The translations under genes and the position numbers were made by a program. Shown in pieces: positions 1-14,756 of a stretch of 64,000 nt of DNA (positions are counted from its first letter, which is position 1; the number at the start of each line of letters is the position of its first letter). The DNA is from Sipunculus nudus (lineage: Eukaryota > Annelida > Sipuncula > Golfingiida > Sipunculidae). The stretch covers positions 84,532,142 through 84,596,141 of the forward strand of contig CM049306.1 in assembly GCA_026874595.1 (NCBI GenBank), written 5' to 3'. Below the pieces are notes generated by a model. The model saw only the letters and a list, made by a program, of their open reading frames with translations. It made no database searches and was not told the origin of the DNA.

Positions 1-339
1 TCTAGAATCATTGTTTTGCATATTTTTACCCCTAATGTTTTCTGATGACCCATGGGGGGGGGGGGGGGGAGACATATATCTGTTTAGCCCTTCTAGTTGA
101 TTCTGTTAAACTATTTTGACTTGAAAAACTTATCTTTAGGTTATTTGTTACAGTTTTGAACAAAACCTTGTTTTTAGCTTTAAATAGAATTTAAATTCTA
201 TTGTTAATAATTTCCATAATGTTAAAATAAATTCATTTTTGTACTATTTTAATCTTAGATTTGGTAAAGTTTGGCAAACTCTGAGGTAATGAAGCACTAT
301 TCTGACAGTGTCATGTACATCTTTGTTATTTTTTTTCAG
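1..339 (+). other. TRPV intron, 3' end; contains a poly-G tract
   Basis: This is AT-rich sequence with no coding signal, ending in the polypyrimidine tract and CAG at 339. A 16-base G run lies at 54-69. Confidence 0.6.
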
Positions 340-446
340 CTTTTTATTTCCTGTTCAGACATATAGAAGAAAAAAGCATACAAACTTTTGCTACACCAGG
401 AGATACTTTCATGCAGATGTTTCAAATGACTTTAGGAGAGTTCAAA
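340..446 (+). CDS. TRPV exon: pore helix and selectivity filter
   Basis: Acceptor TTTTTTTCAG ends at 339 and donor GTAAGT starts at 447. Two bases complete a split codon, then 35 codons read through with no stop, including [15 protein letters not shown]. The LGEF stretch is in the position of the TRPV filter. The other two frames do not join in frame to the next exon or lack family similarity. Confidence 0.8.
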
Positions 447-3400
447 GTAAGTTGTTATATTGACTGTCTTTAAAAGTTTAAATTACAGCCTGCAGATAAA
501 TGTCATTTTAGAAATTGTCTTGACTTTATTAGGGATATCAAGGGCCCAGAAATATTAACATTTTGCATGGTGTATCATGAATATAAACATTTTGTTACAT
601 CATATATGTTAATAGTTTGGGACTTCGTATATCACATTTTTCAGACACTTGGAGCCCCTGAATATCAGTATTTCTTTACACTTTTCATTTCAGGGACAAG
701 ATCCTGTTTTACATGCAAACTAGCAGATAGTGTCATTGATTGATTAGCTAAATACATAAAAAGAATCCCAGGCAAATATATTAAGTTGTGCCTGGTCATT
801 TGATGAGAAGGATTACCTCAGGGCATCAATTTTTTTATGATAGCGCCAGTACTTATGCTCATAAATATATACAAAAAATGGTAATATGTGCAAAAATTAA
901 TATTCATGAACCTTTTATTTTTTAATTGAAATGTATGATATAAAAACAATTTAAAGAACAATATTCATGAGTCCTTACAAGTCTTCTGCACTGTGATAAC
1001 AGTTCATGATGGATTTCACATAAACACTTATAAATGAGGTTTCCCTTTAAATTGACATGCCATATATGTCAAAATAAAAAACTCCAGAATCAAAGCTATG
1101 GTAAGTGTCCTAAAAATTACAAAACCAGATACCAGATATATTCTTTAATGTAGTGTTTTCACCAACAGACATTAACTACTCATTTTAGGGAGTATAGGTA
1201 GAAACATCTTAATCACATAATATTGATACTGAGTATGATTTACTTAATGTGATTCCTATGCACAATATATGATTTTCCATGACTTAAGATATAGGTCTGT
1301 GTTATTAAAAGGGAAAGCCCTGGCAGCCAGTTACTTATTCTGAGTTATATACAAATAAAAGGTTTGTGAGGAATAGCTATTTTCCCACAGTGTAACTCTG
1401 TCATTTCAAACTGCAGTTCTGTTGCATATATGTAGTATTGTTCCCTTCAAACATAACTACTGAATCTGATTAACTGTTAATCAAAGTCTCGTTGTACACC
1501 AGTTCATAAACAAAACTATTTCGACATTTAATATATAAACATATTTTTGTATGAAATTGCAGTATTCATTTCATATCATTGTTTTATTATGAGCATAATC
1601 AGAAAAAAATGACATCATAAGTGCCCTTCTGAATTATAGTATTAAAATATAGAGACATTGTAATGATAGGTTAAATTGAGATGGGAAGACCAAAATTGCA
1701 GAGGTGAAATTTCAGAGTAATCTTGGTTTTAATTACTTTCAGACACCCTAAGTATGTATATCTATTTGTTTTTTAACATGTAACTTCAGATAGGGAAAAA
1801 TTAATTGATTGAAGTATGAAAGTTTTATGTTCACTTGTAAAAAGTCAACAAGTCATGTAAAAACAAAAAAAATGGTGTTTTTGACTTTCTTCCTTTCATG
1901 TAAGACAACCACGATTGAAACCCATGAAATATAGCCAGACAAGGTTGCAGTTATTGATTTTTGGTGCGGCTTTTGCTGCAAGAAATATTAGTTTGCTGTG
2001 AGTGTAGAGCTTTCGGTCTTTCTGCTTGTCTTATGAACACGGCAGATTGATTTTGGCCAGGAAAATATACACAGTGATTGATGTGGGTGAACAACTTAAC
2101 ATTAACATTGCCTGGTGTGTATACGAAGAAAACTGAAGCCTGGGTGGGTTAATCAATGGCTATGTTGGCTTTGCTTCCACACATTGACATAGGGTAGATT
2201 GGTCAATAGTGTAACCATAGTGATATGGTTGAGAAACAAAGCAAGCAGAGTTATTCAGAGCTGCTCTTATGGGATATTTGGTTCTTAAATATAACTTTAT
2301 ATTTTTTTATATAATATAATATTTTATCAACTAAGATTAAGTAAAAAAAAATACTTTTTTTTTAATTTACAAGATGACTCATCAGAACTTATTGTAATAT
2401 AGGCTTCCCATATCAGTATTAGATAAAACATTTATGAACATTTGCCTTTAAGTAATCATATTTTGGATATGTGACCAGTAAAGACATTATGGATATATAT
2501 TATTAACTGTCCTTGCCTGGCTGTAAAGACATTTAGAGTTAATTGATGAATTTGTCTCTTCATTTGTATGCTTAAAATTTAATTTGATTACATTCAGCCA
2601 AGCTCATTATTTGCAGTGGAATTGTACTTTCACTGTGTGCAAAACTGTGCTCAATTTTCTATTTGCAGCATGCAGACATGGGCACTTCCAACTTTAGTTT
2701 CACATTTAGAAATTTTTATCCATTTATTTAGTCTGCATAATTATTACTTGTATAAAAACCATCTAAATATGTATAAATGTTCTCTTCTGTGAACATTAGA
2801 AATATTTATATATTTATCTAAACTTTTTTCCATCATCCTTGTCCAACTGATTTTATGAGATACATCTTTCAAATGTATTTGTTAGCTACAAAGCTTCAAA
2901 TTTTATCACTCGAGTAAATATGGTGATCTATGACAATTTAAAGTGCCAAAAAAAATATGTTTACTTTGTTAAGTGGGGCAACGTTGAATAGTCTTAAAGG
3001 AGCTGCAAAAATGATGGTTTGATTAGAAGTGGCCATACCTGTTTCTCAATGGCATGTAATATGAGAGACGTATGTGTGACATCACAAGTGTTACATTACC
3101 CCTGAGAATCATAAATGTATAGGTTAAAATCTTCAGCTTATGCCATAAAATACATATGTCAAAATACTGTATATCTGTTTATGGTCACATTGCATATTGA
3201 AGTAATATCACATGGAATCCATACATGGGAGAGTATTATTTTGCTGTCAGATAATACTTTTTTTACATTTTTCTGACTTGCCTTTTAGGCAGATAAATGA
3301 AAACCTCGAGAACATTTAACAAAAAATATTGCTAAAAAGGGTGGATAGGTTAAATTGAATGGAGTATATAATTATATACCTACTTTCCTGTGATAACTTC

Positions 3401-4617
3401 ATCCAAGATTTGATGCCGCACTAAACAGTACATTCAGACATTGAAGGACAGCAAGTAAACTGTACTGTGATATAAAAAAGGTGTTGTGTGAAATCTCCCA
3501 GTAAATGCTCCTACATTTCTGTATGCTGTCAGTCAAATGCAGGTCATACAACAGATTGAACTGCTTCATGTAATAATGCTGAAAGATCATAGGTTCATTG
3601 TTTCTCATCTTGCAGTAGAATGAAACCCTCAAGGTTTCATAATGTGTATGAAGATAAGAATATATGACATCCCCCTCCCCCAAGGATGAAACATAATGCA
3701 GTGATTTGATAAGTCAGAAATATTAGGATTTACAGTGATACCTCATATTCTTATCAATGACATCTGGTGGTCATGCTTTGAATTTCTCTCTAGATCTATG
3801 CTATTCATCTGATCAAAATTGGTTCGATCATGACCTTATCTTCATTGCAAGATCAATGAATCATTAATAAATTGTCATGCAGTAAAATTAATTCAGTGTG
3901 TCCATTTTGCCGGAGTATCATTTGATGTGAAATTGATTTGAAGGACAATGCCCTACTTTTTTTTCTATTGTCTCTTAAAAGTTGATAAAAAATTTATACT
4001 GCATTATGCTTCATGTGTATGGAAATTTCAGGAAACAAAAATTAAACTTCAGCCATTACCAGCATTAGGGTTGTGCCATTATGGACACTGTATTTCTATA
4101 AGTGTTCTTTTATCACCTTTTTACACTTTTCTTACTGAGATAAATTGTACTTATTAGTGTACTTATGATGAATTAGATTCAATCATTTTGTAAATAATTA
4201 TAAAATAACTTAAAACAATTCAGGTAAGTTTCAATATGTATACTTTAGGACATTTAATAGGGGATCAGTGACAGCTGTATGAAGTGTAGCTTGTGCAGCC
4301 AGTTTTACCCCATTTAGCTACCCTGTAGAACTCACCCTACCCCATTGTTGCTTGCATGGAATCAACCAATCACTATATGGAACACCTGGTGTACACATTA
4401 TCTTTATATATTGATACCGATGTGTGTATAGTCCATTCCAACACTTGGCATCCACAGGCTTTCAGCAGAAATACAATATGCCTTGGGCAATCATGCAGGT
4501 TAGACTTATTTGTGATCTGTTTAGTCTTTAATATGAAATACAGTGACTATTTTAATATAAGTTTATGCAAGTCATGCCAGGAGTTTGAATGCCCTGAAAA
4601 GACAAATTGTGGAGAAA

Positions 4618-4681
<64 letters not shown>

Positions 4682-5992
4682 TCCATTATGATAACAAAGG
4701 TATCCCAAATCACACAATTATGAACACTTCTAGTTCACTTCAAAATTTTTGTAATAGATAAAGAATTGGAAAAAAATACTGAAATCTGTGGATTCCTGGT
4801 GATGGTTTGAACAAAAGACCACAATATACCTACCAGTATGATTTCATAATGACTAACATAATAACCCACATGTACTAATCAGCTCACTGTGGTTTGGTAT
4901 ATCATTTTAATTGTTCAGATGTCCAAAGGAGAGTTATCAGTTCAGGTGATTTGTACAACTGATTGAATCTTTATTCTTTATTCTTTTCTCAACTGTCCTG
5001 TGACATGATAAGCTTCAGTGGACAGAAAAACAACAATAGCAGTTTGTGTCTCTTTTTGTGACAGCGGTATTCCAGCATATTGGGCATACATCTTATTCTG
5101 GGTAATGTTGGAATAATTTCCTAAATAGTTTAATAAAGTTGAAAAACATAAATTTTGAATGAAAGTTGCACTGCTTTTTGTATTATTTGCCTCATCCCTT
5201 GTAGAATTTTATTTTGTATGAATACTTATGGTAGTAGTAGTCACATTGTAGATCTTTATGGTAGCAGAAGTCACATGACCCAAGTTGTCTCCAAGCAGTT
5301 TTCAAAAGCAGCCAGATTTGAACACCAATTGCATGGTCATATCCCTAGTTCTTGTGAATATGACTGAATTTATCTGTTGGTACTATGGAAAAAGTTTCAT
5401 TTCTGTGCATATTTTCAGATAAACTCTAATTGTAATTTGTCACTAATGTAGATGTGATTAGACTAGTTTTCCATAGAAATATGTTTGCATTACATAGATT
5501 GTTTTCTTCTTAACCTTTTTTTGTTATCCCCTCATTCTCTTTTTGTTAGATTCTGTTTGCTGTTAGTGTGAAATTAAAGTGTTCACTTTCATTTTAATGT
5601 ACAAATTACTTGAATCTGAATGGTAACCAGTGACTTATATTGTATGTAAACTGGCTGCACAAACTCTACATTAAATGTGCAATTTGTTTTGTGAAATAAG
5701 TAGCATGCATGATTCTCTCCACTCTTGCTAGAAATTTTGGGGATTCTAACATAGGCAAACCTTTGTTTTCAATTATATACTCAGGTGTACAAACTGAGAA
5801 ATACCTGGAATTTTCATCACAATCTGTATGTCCAGTATGCTGGAAATGTGCTCCTTATTGTGATATTTAATATATCAACTACTCACATTTTGTTCTAATT
5901 GAGCTATATGTGTGAATGAGTGTGTACTTTTGAAATCTTTTAATTCCTTTTCATAACAATGGGTATCATTTAATATTCTATAATCAGTACAA

Positions 5993-6048
<56 letters not shown>

Positions 6049-9000
6049 TTAACACAGTGTTTAACTCTCTGTACTGTTAAAATTTAACTTCTAAAATTCT
6101 TCAAAAAGAAGCTTTTTTAGGTTTATATTTTATTTGTGAATTTTAACTGGTCTTTTTAGCAGACCTGTGAGCATATGCGATAGTGTGCCATTCACCGTCC
6201 TTACATTAACCCATATTATCTCAAAAACAGCAAGAGCTATAGCATCACCAAATTTTATGAAAAAAAATCAGTCATCTAAAAAACTCTCAGATTTTGCTTA
6301 TTTTTCGTTATCTGCATTAACTTGGTAGATTTTAAAGACAAAAAGCTAAAAAAAACTTTTAAAATCTTCTAATTAAAAAAATGTCCAGACAAATCGTTAA
6401 ATATTTCACAGAAATAAATTCTGAAAAAATCTCTCTTAAGTTTGTTCAAATGGTTCCAGTTCGTTGAATTTAGGGTGAGTTTTGGGAAGCTGAACTGAGT
6501 CATTTGGCCAAAAAAGGATATTAAAATTACAATATCAGAAACAGTTAGAGCATCACAAAATTTTTGGCAGATTTTGTCACATGACTCATATTTGAAATTG
6601 AGGTATTGGTGGCACCATTTGCATCAACCTTTTTTGAATGAGGGATCATCAGTCGTCAGTACATTAACCCATAATTTCTCAAGAATAGCGTAAGCTAGCA
6701 TCCCCAAATTTCATGCAAAAACCTGTCACATATCAAATGTTGTGGTATTGAGCTTTTTGTGGTGCCAACTGCTTTAACTTGCATTTATGGGAAAAAGCTA
6801 AAAATCTTTTAAAAATCTTCTTCTCTGAAATCATTCAGTGTTCAATATTTCACTGAAATGATCCCAATTAAAGACCAGCTCTCTCAAGTTTGTTCAAATA
6901 TTTTGGGTTTGATTAATTTTGGCCAAGTTACAGGAATTTGAACGGAGTCATATGGGCAAGTGAGCATACTAACAAAACAATATAGGAAACTACACAAACT
7001 ACAAACAAAGTTTTGTGCAGATGTTAGTCACATAATGATTCATATTTGAAATTGCAGTTTTTGTGGTGCAACCTACATTGACCTTTGTTTTATGGGCAAA
7101 AACCTCATAATTTTAGTCTCTTTCAGCTTAAAAATGACTATGATGAAATTGTCAAGCTGAATCATTTAATTTTTCACAAGAATACTGTGGTTGGCTTTAT
7201 ATTCGCGAGGCTGAAATTTCGCGATTTCTTCATTTTGAGCGTTTCGCGAGGGTTTCATTTTCGCGATTGTAGCAGAACATATACCATCTAAGCACAGCAG
7301 TATACATATACATTGAATTTGTATTTATTTTAGTTTAGAACAAATCCTACAATAGCTCACTAATTTCAGGTTCTGTCATTCACTTATGACTTGTGTAACA
7401 GTTTATATATTTCATGTGATTACCGCGTGTTTCAGTACTGATTTGTTTTCTGATTATATTGTTTCTGTATGTGGGATAACTCTTCCCTTCCCCTCTTGTT
7501 CATCTTGGTTGATCAGGCTTTTTATTCCCGAGGGTTTAATATTCGCGATTATTTAATATTCGCGAATATCGTGAAAATAAAACCCTCGCGATTAAAAAGG
7601 CAACCACAGTAATCCTAGGGTAAGGTAGAAGTGTATATCCCTGCTTATGTTTTATGAGATTTTTGACATATCAGCTAGAAATTGGGCATATTTATACATC
7701 TCAGATAGCTTTGTCATATAGAAGACTTGTGGCACCACCTACAGTTGTTTTTGGTTTCATACATCTGTGCCTATGGTTCAAGAGTGTTTTGAAGTATCTT
7801 CCTGGAATTTTACATGTTCATACATCTTCGATGACTTTCTCATACACAAGACATATAGTGACACCTATTATCATTTTTCTGTTGTTCAGGTTTGCATTAA
7901 GCCTGTAAGCCTTGGTTTTAATATCAGGGTTTTCTGACTTATCTACTGTGGTTATCACATTCAGATATTTCCTACACCTCTCCCTAAAAGTGAAGGGTAA
8001 TGATAAAATTAACAACAGATATGAAATTATTCAAAGTCAAACTCATTCCAACAAATATGTAACAATTAATTATTAATATCAGTATTATATTAAACTTGTG
8101 ATTAATTTTTTTCTTCATTTGTCATAATCTGATTGATAGTTAAGATTTTATTTTCAAGAAAGCAGGTATTTAATATTGTATCAATAAAATGTATCTATTA
8201 AGGGGCATTGCATTCTGCTGTCTTGCAAATGTAACAAGAATCTGTATCTGGTACTAATAATAATTAACTGCATCATGAAACCATAAGCACCAAAGAGATA
8301 CTTAATACTTAAGCATTGGGATACAGGTTAGTTCTAAATTAGTAATGTGGAATTTCTGTTCAGTTTTACTAAGCCTAAGTCAGTAAACTTGATCATGAAC
8401 TGGAGTATTAGTAAATTTAGTTGTTTGGCATTAGCATATTTGAGACTGGTCTTATTTTACACTGGATGAATGATTTTTTTTACTTAGATTCTGTGAAACT
8501 TTTCCATGTATTGTGGTTAACATGTATATTTTGTTTTTATAAATGTTCCCTTCAGTTGGTAAGTAGGTGATTTGAAATAAGCTAAAATTGACCCAGATTC
8601 CTACATGCTTACCTGCCAAACATCATGTGATCATTTGTTGTTGATCTGATTGGTCATATCTACATTTCTGAAATAAAGATGCCTGTTAAAACAATAATTA
8701 AATTGTAGCACCATTAACATATCCGCCTTTTGATAGAGATTCTGATTTGATATGTCAAGAGATTGAAATGATTTTAGTTTTTAGCGAACCTGTGAGCTTA
8801 TGCGATGGTGCGTCGTCGTGCTTCGTGTGTCGTCTGTCGTGCGTGGTGCATTGTCCGTACGTTAACCATAGCTATCTCAAAATTGGCAGAAGCTAGCATC
8901 ACCAAATTTTTTGCAAATATTCATTCATCTGAAAAACTCTATTGGATTTTGTTTTTCTAACTGCATTTTCTTAGATTTTATAGGGAAAAAGCTAAAAAAG

Positions 9001-12000
9001 CTTTAAAAATCTTCTTCTCCAAAACTGTCCAGCCAAATTGTCCAATATTTCACAGAAATGATCCCTGGAACAATCTTTCTCAAGTTTGTTCAAATGGTTC
9101 CAGTTCGTAGATTTTTGGTCGAGTTACAGGAGGTTGAACTTAGTCATCTGTCCAAAAAAGCACACTAAAATTAAAATCTCAGAAACGGCTAGAGCTATAT
9201 TGACCCAATTTTATACCAATGTTTGTCACATATGTCATATCTGAAATTGAGGTATTGATGGCGCCACCTACATTGATGTGTTTTTTACAAGCGAAAATGT
9301 AATTTTAAACTCTTCTAGCTAATACACTGATTTATGATGAAACTGTTAAGCTGATTGGTTTAAACTTTACAAGAATTATTCTATGGTAGGGTTCTGCCGG
9401 TTTTATAAGAATAGATTGGGTAAATACAGCTTTAAAATAAAGCATTGTAGTCAATTAAAAAAGGCTTTTTGTGTTTGAAAACAGATTTGACAACATGCTG
9501 ATTTTCAGCAGCCAAGTCAAGAGGTCACTCAGTACAAACAGGTGGGGTCCAGACCTCACCATGGCAACTGACCTGGCTCTGGCGGGTGTCTAGACAATGT
9601 GTCTAGAAGTCTAGACACAGCTTCTAGGTGTCTAGACACGATGTCTAGATGCTGAATTCCTAGATTATTGGAACTATATCTTTCAACTGTTTGAAAAAAC
9701 TTGGTTTGCATTTTAAGCGAATCAGGTTTATTATTAGGTCACACGTGAACTGCTGCGCCCTCATTTTTGGTTGACCTCTGACCTTTCATTGCTGCCCAGT
9801 GTCCATTTGTACGTCTGTTTCCACACATAAACCCACATATCTCAGGAACCGTTTGACCAATCAGGCTAACAATTTTGCACAAATGTAGCCCTTTGATAGC
9901 TTTATAACATACATTAAAAATGACCTGCAACCATTTTTGCACAGCATCCATCTGTTCATCTGCCTTGGGATAAAATCACTCATATCTCAGCAGTGGTTTG
10001 ACTTTTCCACCTGAAGTTTTGCAGGTTTATACATCCTGGACAGCTTTCTCGATTTCATGACAGGTGGCGCCACCTACATTCAGGTTTACTCTGCAGACAT
10101 CCAAGCTCATATCTCAGGAACCGTTTGACCGTTTGGGCCAGAATTTTGCATGTGTATGGATCTCACATAGCTCTTCATCATAGGCAAAACTGGTGGCGCC
10201 ACCTGCAACCATTTATGCACAGCGTCCATATGATCATCTGCCTTGGGATAAAATCACTCATATCTCAGCAGTGGTTTGACTTATCCACCAGAAAATTTGC
10301 AGGTTTATACATCCTTGACAGCTCTCTCGATTTTATGACAGGTGGCATCACCTACATTCAGGTTTACTCTGCAGACATCCAAGCCCATATCTCGGGAACA
10401 GTTTTTAGCTCAGCTGACTATAAGTCATCTGAGCTATAGTCGTGGTCCATTGTCCGTCGTCCGTCCGTCTGTCCGTCCGTCTGTCCGTCCGTCCGTCCGT
10501 CCGTCCGTCCGTAGATGTGGCACGTTTTGAAACCATAAGACCTAGGAATCCAAAATTCAGCATAATGTTAGATGTCCCCAAGATCTCCTACCAAGCCGAA
10601 AAATGGGTCTTTGCGACTTCGTTCCTTTGAGAAATTAAGGAAAAACCTCAATTTTTTATTAAAATCCTATTTTCACACTTCAGGACTGCCTAATATAAAA
10701 ACCACTCATCTGTTTTTCCTCATATTTACCATAAATATTCCTCTATATACTTCCTATGAACATGCCAGAAATTAAGTCTGTAATGTATAAATTCTTTAAG
10801 TTATGGGCCCAAACAAAATGGACTTTGTAAAAAATCAGGAAAAATAATAACTCACTTAACATGAAAAATTTTGAAACTAGAGTCTATTTTCTCAAGTATA
10901 TAACTATGTTTAATTAAGATTCAATTGTTAACCCAAAATTAGATCTGAATTTTGTAAATTTTTTAAGTTATTAGCATAAAAAATAAATCAGTACCTTAAA
11001 TTTTGCCCATCTTTGACCATGGCACGTTTTTTACCTGTAAGCACCATTGATTTAATTTTCACAGCATATTAACATAAATATTTAGTGTGTCTAAATCTGA
11101 AATTTGAAAATAAAAGCTTAAAAAATTAAGTTAGTTATTGATTTTTTTTCTGTAGTCACTTGCTTTGATTACAGATGCAGGGTCCCACTCCAGGTCACTG
11201 GAAGTCAGCTATGCCAGGGTTTCTGATTTGTTACAGTCACTGGGGGAGATCCCCTGCTGTGACAGGTGTACAGTTATTCTCATATCACCACCCCAATCAC
11301 ACCCCCACCCCCCACCCCCCACGCAAACCCAACCCACCAAGTGTTATGCGGTAATTGTTATTGTTTTCACTGTATCTCCTTAATTGTAATGCTGTTTCCA
11401 CTCCGATATGCAAAAACTTTCCTTGAAAAAATAATGCAAGGTGTAATCCAGAAGATGCAATGTTGTGTAATGTAGCATTTTTAAAGAAATCAATGATTTT
11501 AACAAATATAATTGAACCCATCAGTATGCTTAAATTATTATAAAATATGAAGCACATTATGGATAAATAAAGACACAATTAAAAATTGTGAAATCTAAAT
11601 CAAGTATTATTTTTAGATATTTATTGTTTTGCAGATTTAAAAGATATATTTTTGTGGTAAAAAATAAATGAACATTTGTATGCATGATGTGGTGTTATCT
11701 GACAAGATTGAGATTTATGATGATGCAATTGAGAATTATGAATCAACTTTTATATTCAGATATATATGTTAAATTTGAAATGTATAGAAATTTAAACTTA
11801 AATTAGAAAATAATTGATGTGATAAAAAAATCAGGATTTAATACAAACATTTGTTCATTATTTTCCTGCCTCAGCAGAATTTGAGATCAGGCTTTGTTTG
11901 CCCTGTTTTATGTTGTTAATTAGCTATATTTCAACTGTATACATTTCATAAAAAAATACATATATATTTAATAATATATATTATACAAAAAAATAGATTC

Positions 12001-14720
12001 AATTGAACAAATGTGTAAACTACTGAAATGTCAACAGGTAATCGAAAAACCAACTAATGATCATGTTAATAGTACAGATCATTTGTTCACAAACTGCTCA
12101 CATGCTTTAGTTTCAACAGTAGAAAACACATGGTCAGGTCACAAAATATTTTTTGCAACAATTTCTTGCTCATCAATACAAACCAATCATATAAACCAAC
12201 CATGGCCTTTATTACTCTTCCTCTTACACTTTGTCTCCATTTGATATTATTTTAGATTTTTACCTTCAAGGTTAACGTCAGCTGAGCACAGTGACCCATA
12301 GGTCCCTTGTTTACGATTGGGCGAAATTTTTGCATGTGTATAGATCTCACATAGCTCTTCATCTTTGGCAAAACTGGTGGTGCCACCTGCAACCATGTAT
12401 GCACAGCGTCCATCAGTTCATCTGCCTTGGGATAAAATCACTCATATCTCAGCAATGGTTTGACTTATCCACCTGAAATTTTGCAGGTTTATACATCCTG
12501 GACAATTTTCTCGATTTTATGACAGGTGGCACCACCTACATTCAGGTTTACTCTGCAGACATCCAAGCTCATATCTCGGGAACTGTTTGACCAATTGGGC
12601 CAAAATTTTGCATGTGTATAGATCTCACATAGCTTTTCATCATAAGCAAAACTGGTGGCGCCACCTGTTAACCACTTATGCACAGTGTCAACCTGTTCAT
12701 CTGCCTTGGTATAAAATCACTCATATCTCAGCAGTGGTTTGACTTATCCACCTAAAATTTTGCAGGTTTATACATCCTGGACAGCTTTCTCGATTTTATG
12801 AAGGTGGTGCCACCTACATTCAGGTTTACTCTGCTGACATCCAAGCTCATATCTCAAGAACCAGTTGACTGATTTGGCCAAAATTTTGCTTGTGTATAGA
12901 TCTCACATAGCTCTTCATCATAGGCAAAACTGGTGGCACCACCTGCAACCACTTATGCACAGAGTCCATCTGTTCATCTGCCTTGGGATAAAATCACTCA
13001 TATCTCAGCAGTGGTTTGACTTATCCACCTGAAATTTTGCAAGTTTATACATCCTGAACAATTTTCTTGATTTTATGACAGGTGGCACCACCTACATTCA
13101 GGTTTACTCTGCAGACATCCAAGCTCATATCTTGGGAACTGTTTGACCAATTGGGCCAAAATTTTGCATGTGTATAGATCTCACATAGCTCTTCATCATA
13201 AGCAAAACTGGTGGCGCCACCTGTTAACCACTTATGCACAGTGTCAACCTGTTCATCTGCCTTGGTATAAAATCACTCATATCTCAGCAGTGGTTTGACA
13301 TATCCACCTAAAATTTTGCAGGTTTATACATCCTGGACAGCTTTCTCGATTTTATGAAGGTGGTGCCACCTACATTCAGGTTTACTCTGCTGACATCCAA
13401 GCTCATATCTCAAGAACCAGTTGACTGATTTGGCCAAAATTTTGCTTGTGTATAGATCTCACATAGCTCTTCATCATAGGCAAAACTGGTGGCACCACCT
13501 GCAACCACTTATGCACAGAGTCCATCTGTTCATCTGCCTTGGGATAAAATCACTCATATCTCAGCAGTGGTTTGACTTATCCACCTGAAATTTTGCAAGT
13601 TTATACATCCTGGACAATTTTCTTGATTTTATGACAGGTGGCACCACCTACATTCACGTTTACGCTGCAGACATCCATGCTGATATGCAACACACCTCAC
13701 TCTATTCCCCTTGGCACTTAATCCATGCCTCACTTCACCCATCCCACTCTGATTTCTGCGGATACACATAGTCGCTTGTTGACTACCCATATTCTAGTTT
13801 TAAAATGTCCTAGACTGAAACTTTCAGGTCCGAAACATCCATTTTGCTGAAATCATAATGACTAAGGTAGATATGCAAGACTTAAGAGGATCAATATTAA
13901 ATTTAAAAAATAAACCTCCATTCATACTCCCAAACTTTGCACAGGTTTGCATTAGGCCTGTAGGCCTTGTTTGGAATTTACATAAAAAAATCACCACCAG
14001 TTGTCTCCAGTGCAGTCTTATTTCTAATTTTTTTTTTTGCTCCTTAATCATAAGAAAAAGTTTTAGGTATAAAGTAGTATATATTTACCCATTATACATC
14101 CTAGAAGAGCAGTGTATTAATGACCTAAATGCAAGACTAAACTTGCAAACTGGTCTGTATAATATATCTTAATAGGATGACCTCTGGTGGTGATCACATG
14201 AACTTGAAAATGAAGAATGTAGTGTTGTGGAAGCTGAACCTGATTAGTGGAAATATTTTTTAACCATAAAAAAAAAATAAGTTGAAAAATAGTTTAATTG
14301 TATCCAATCGATATTAACAGAAATATCTAATTTTTCCATTTTGTCAGGGAATAGACATTTTAATGAATACTTAACATTTTTACACTTATATATTATCATT
14401 AACTTAATGACATCGCACTCTTAAAAATTACTTTTTTACTAAACATTCAGAGAAAATGTGTATGTATGTGACTGGTATTCAGTATTTATTTGCAAGGGTT
14501 TGAATGAATCAGTGAGAATACAGTTTGTGTGATCAACAGTTAACCAACAGTTTTTTGTATACTCTTCATAAGAATATATTGAATTACGCTTTTATGTTCT
14601 CTCTCTGTATTATACTATGTTATAGCCTGTGTTATTTCCATGATATAATCGCTTACTCTTCCCCTCTGATTCTGTTCTTCAGTGCTTGTACTGTCCTCAG
14701 TTTCCACTCCTCTGTGCTTT

Positions 14721-14756
<36 letters not shown>

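Larger units (their letters stand above)
447..6150 (+). other. TRPV large intron, first part, AT-rich, no gene seen
   Basis: I find no exon-like open frame flanked by splice sites, and no family A-D element end. The short open frames here are unsupported. It holds the TA microsatellites listed separately. Confidence 0.5.
9735..13797 (+). mobile_element. Family A Helentron-like element (copy A1), 5'-truncated, split by a family B insertion
   Basis: The 3' end at right has the inverted-repeat arm CTCTGATTTCTGCGGATACA (13747-13766), hairpin TAGTC-gcttgtt-GACTA (13769-13785) and the terminus CCATATTCTAG|TTTT (CTAG 13794-13797). The interior is a tandem array of about 278-bp units, each carrying two GGTGGCGCCACC-type palindromes and ATATCTC(A/G)GGAAC blocks. 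The outer 5' terminus seen in the copy at 48999-50740 is absent; similarity stops at about 9735. The family B insertion occupies 10405-12310. Confidence 0.75.

Noticed and set aside
10445-10530. Protein of repeated Pro-Ser-Val-Arg
   Set aside because: It is a translation of the GTCC microsatellite at the head of a family B element.
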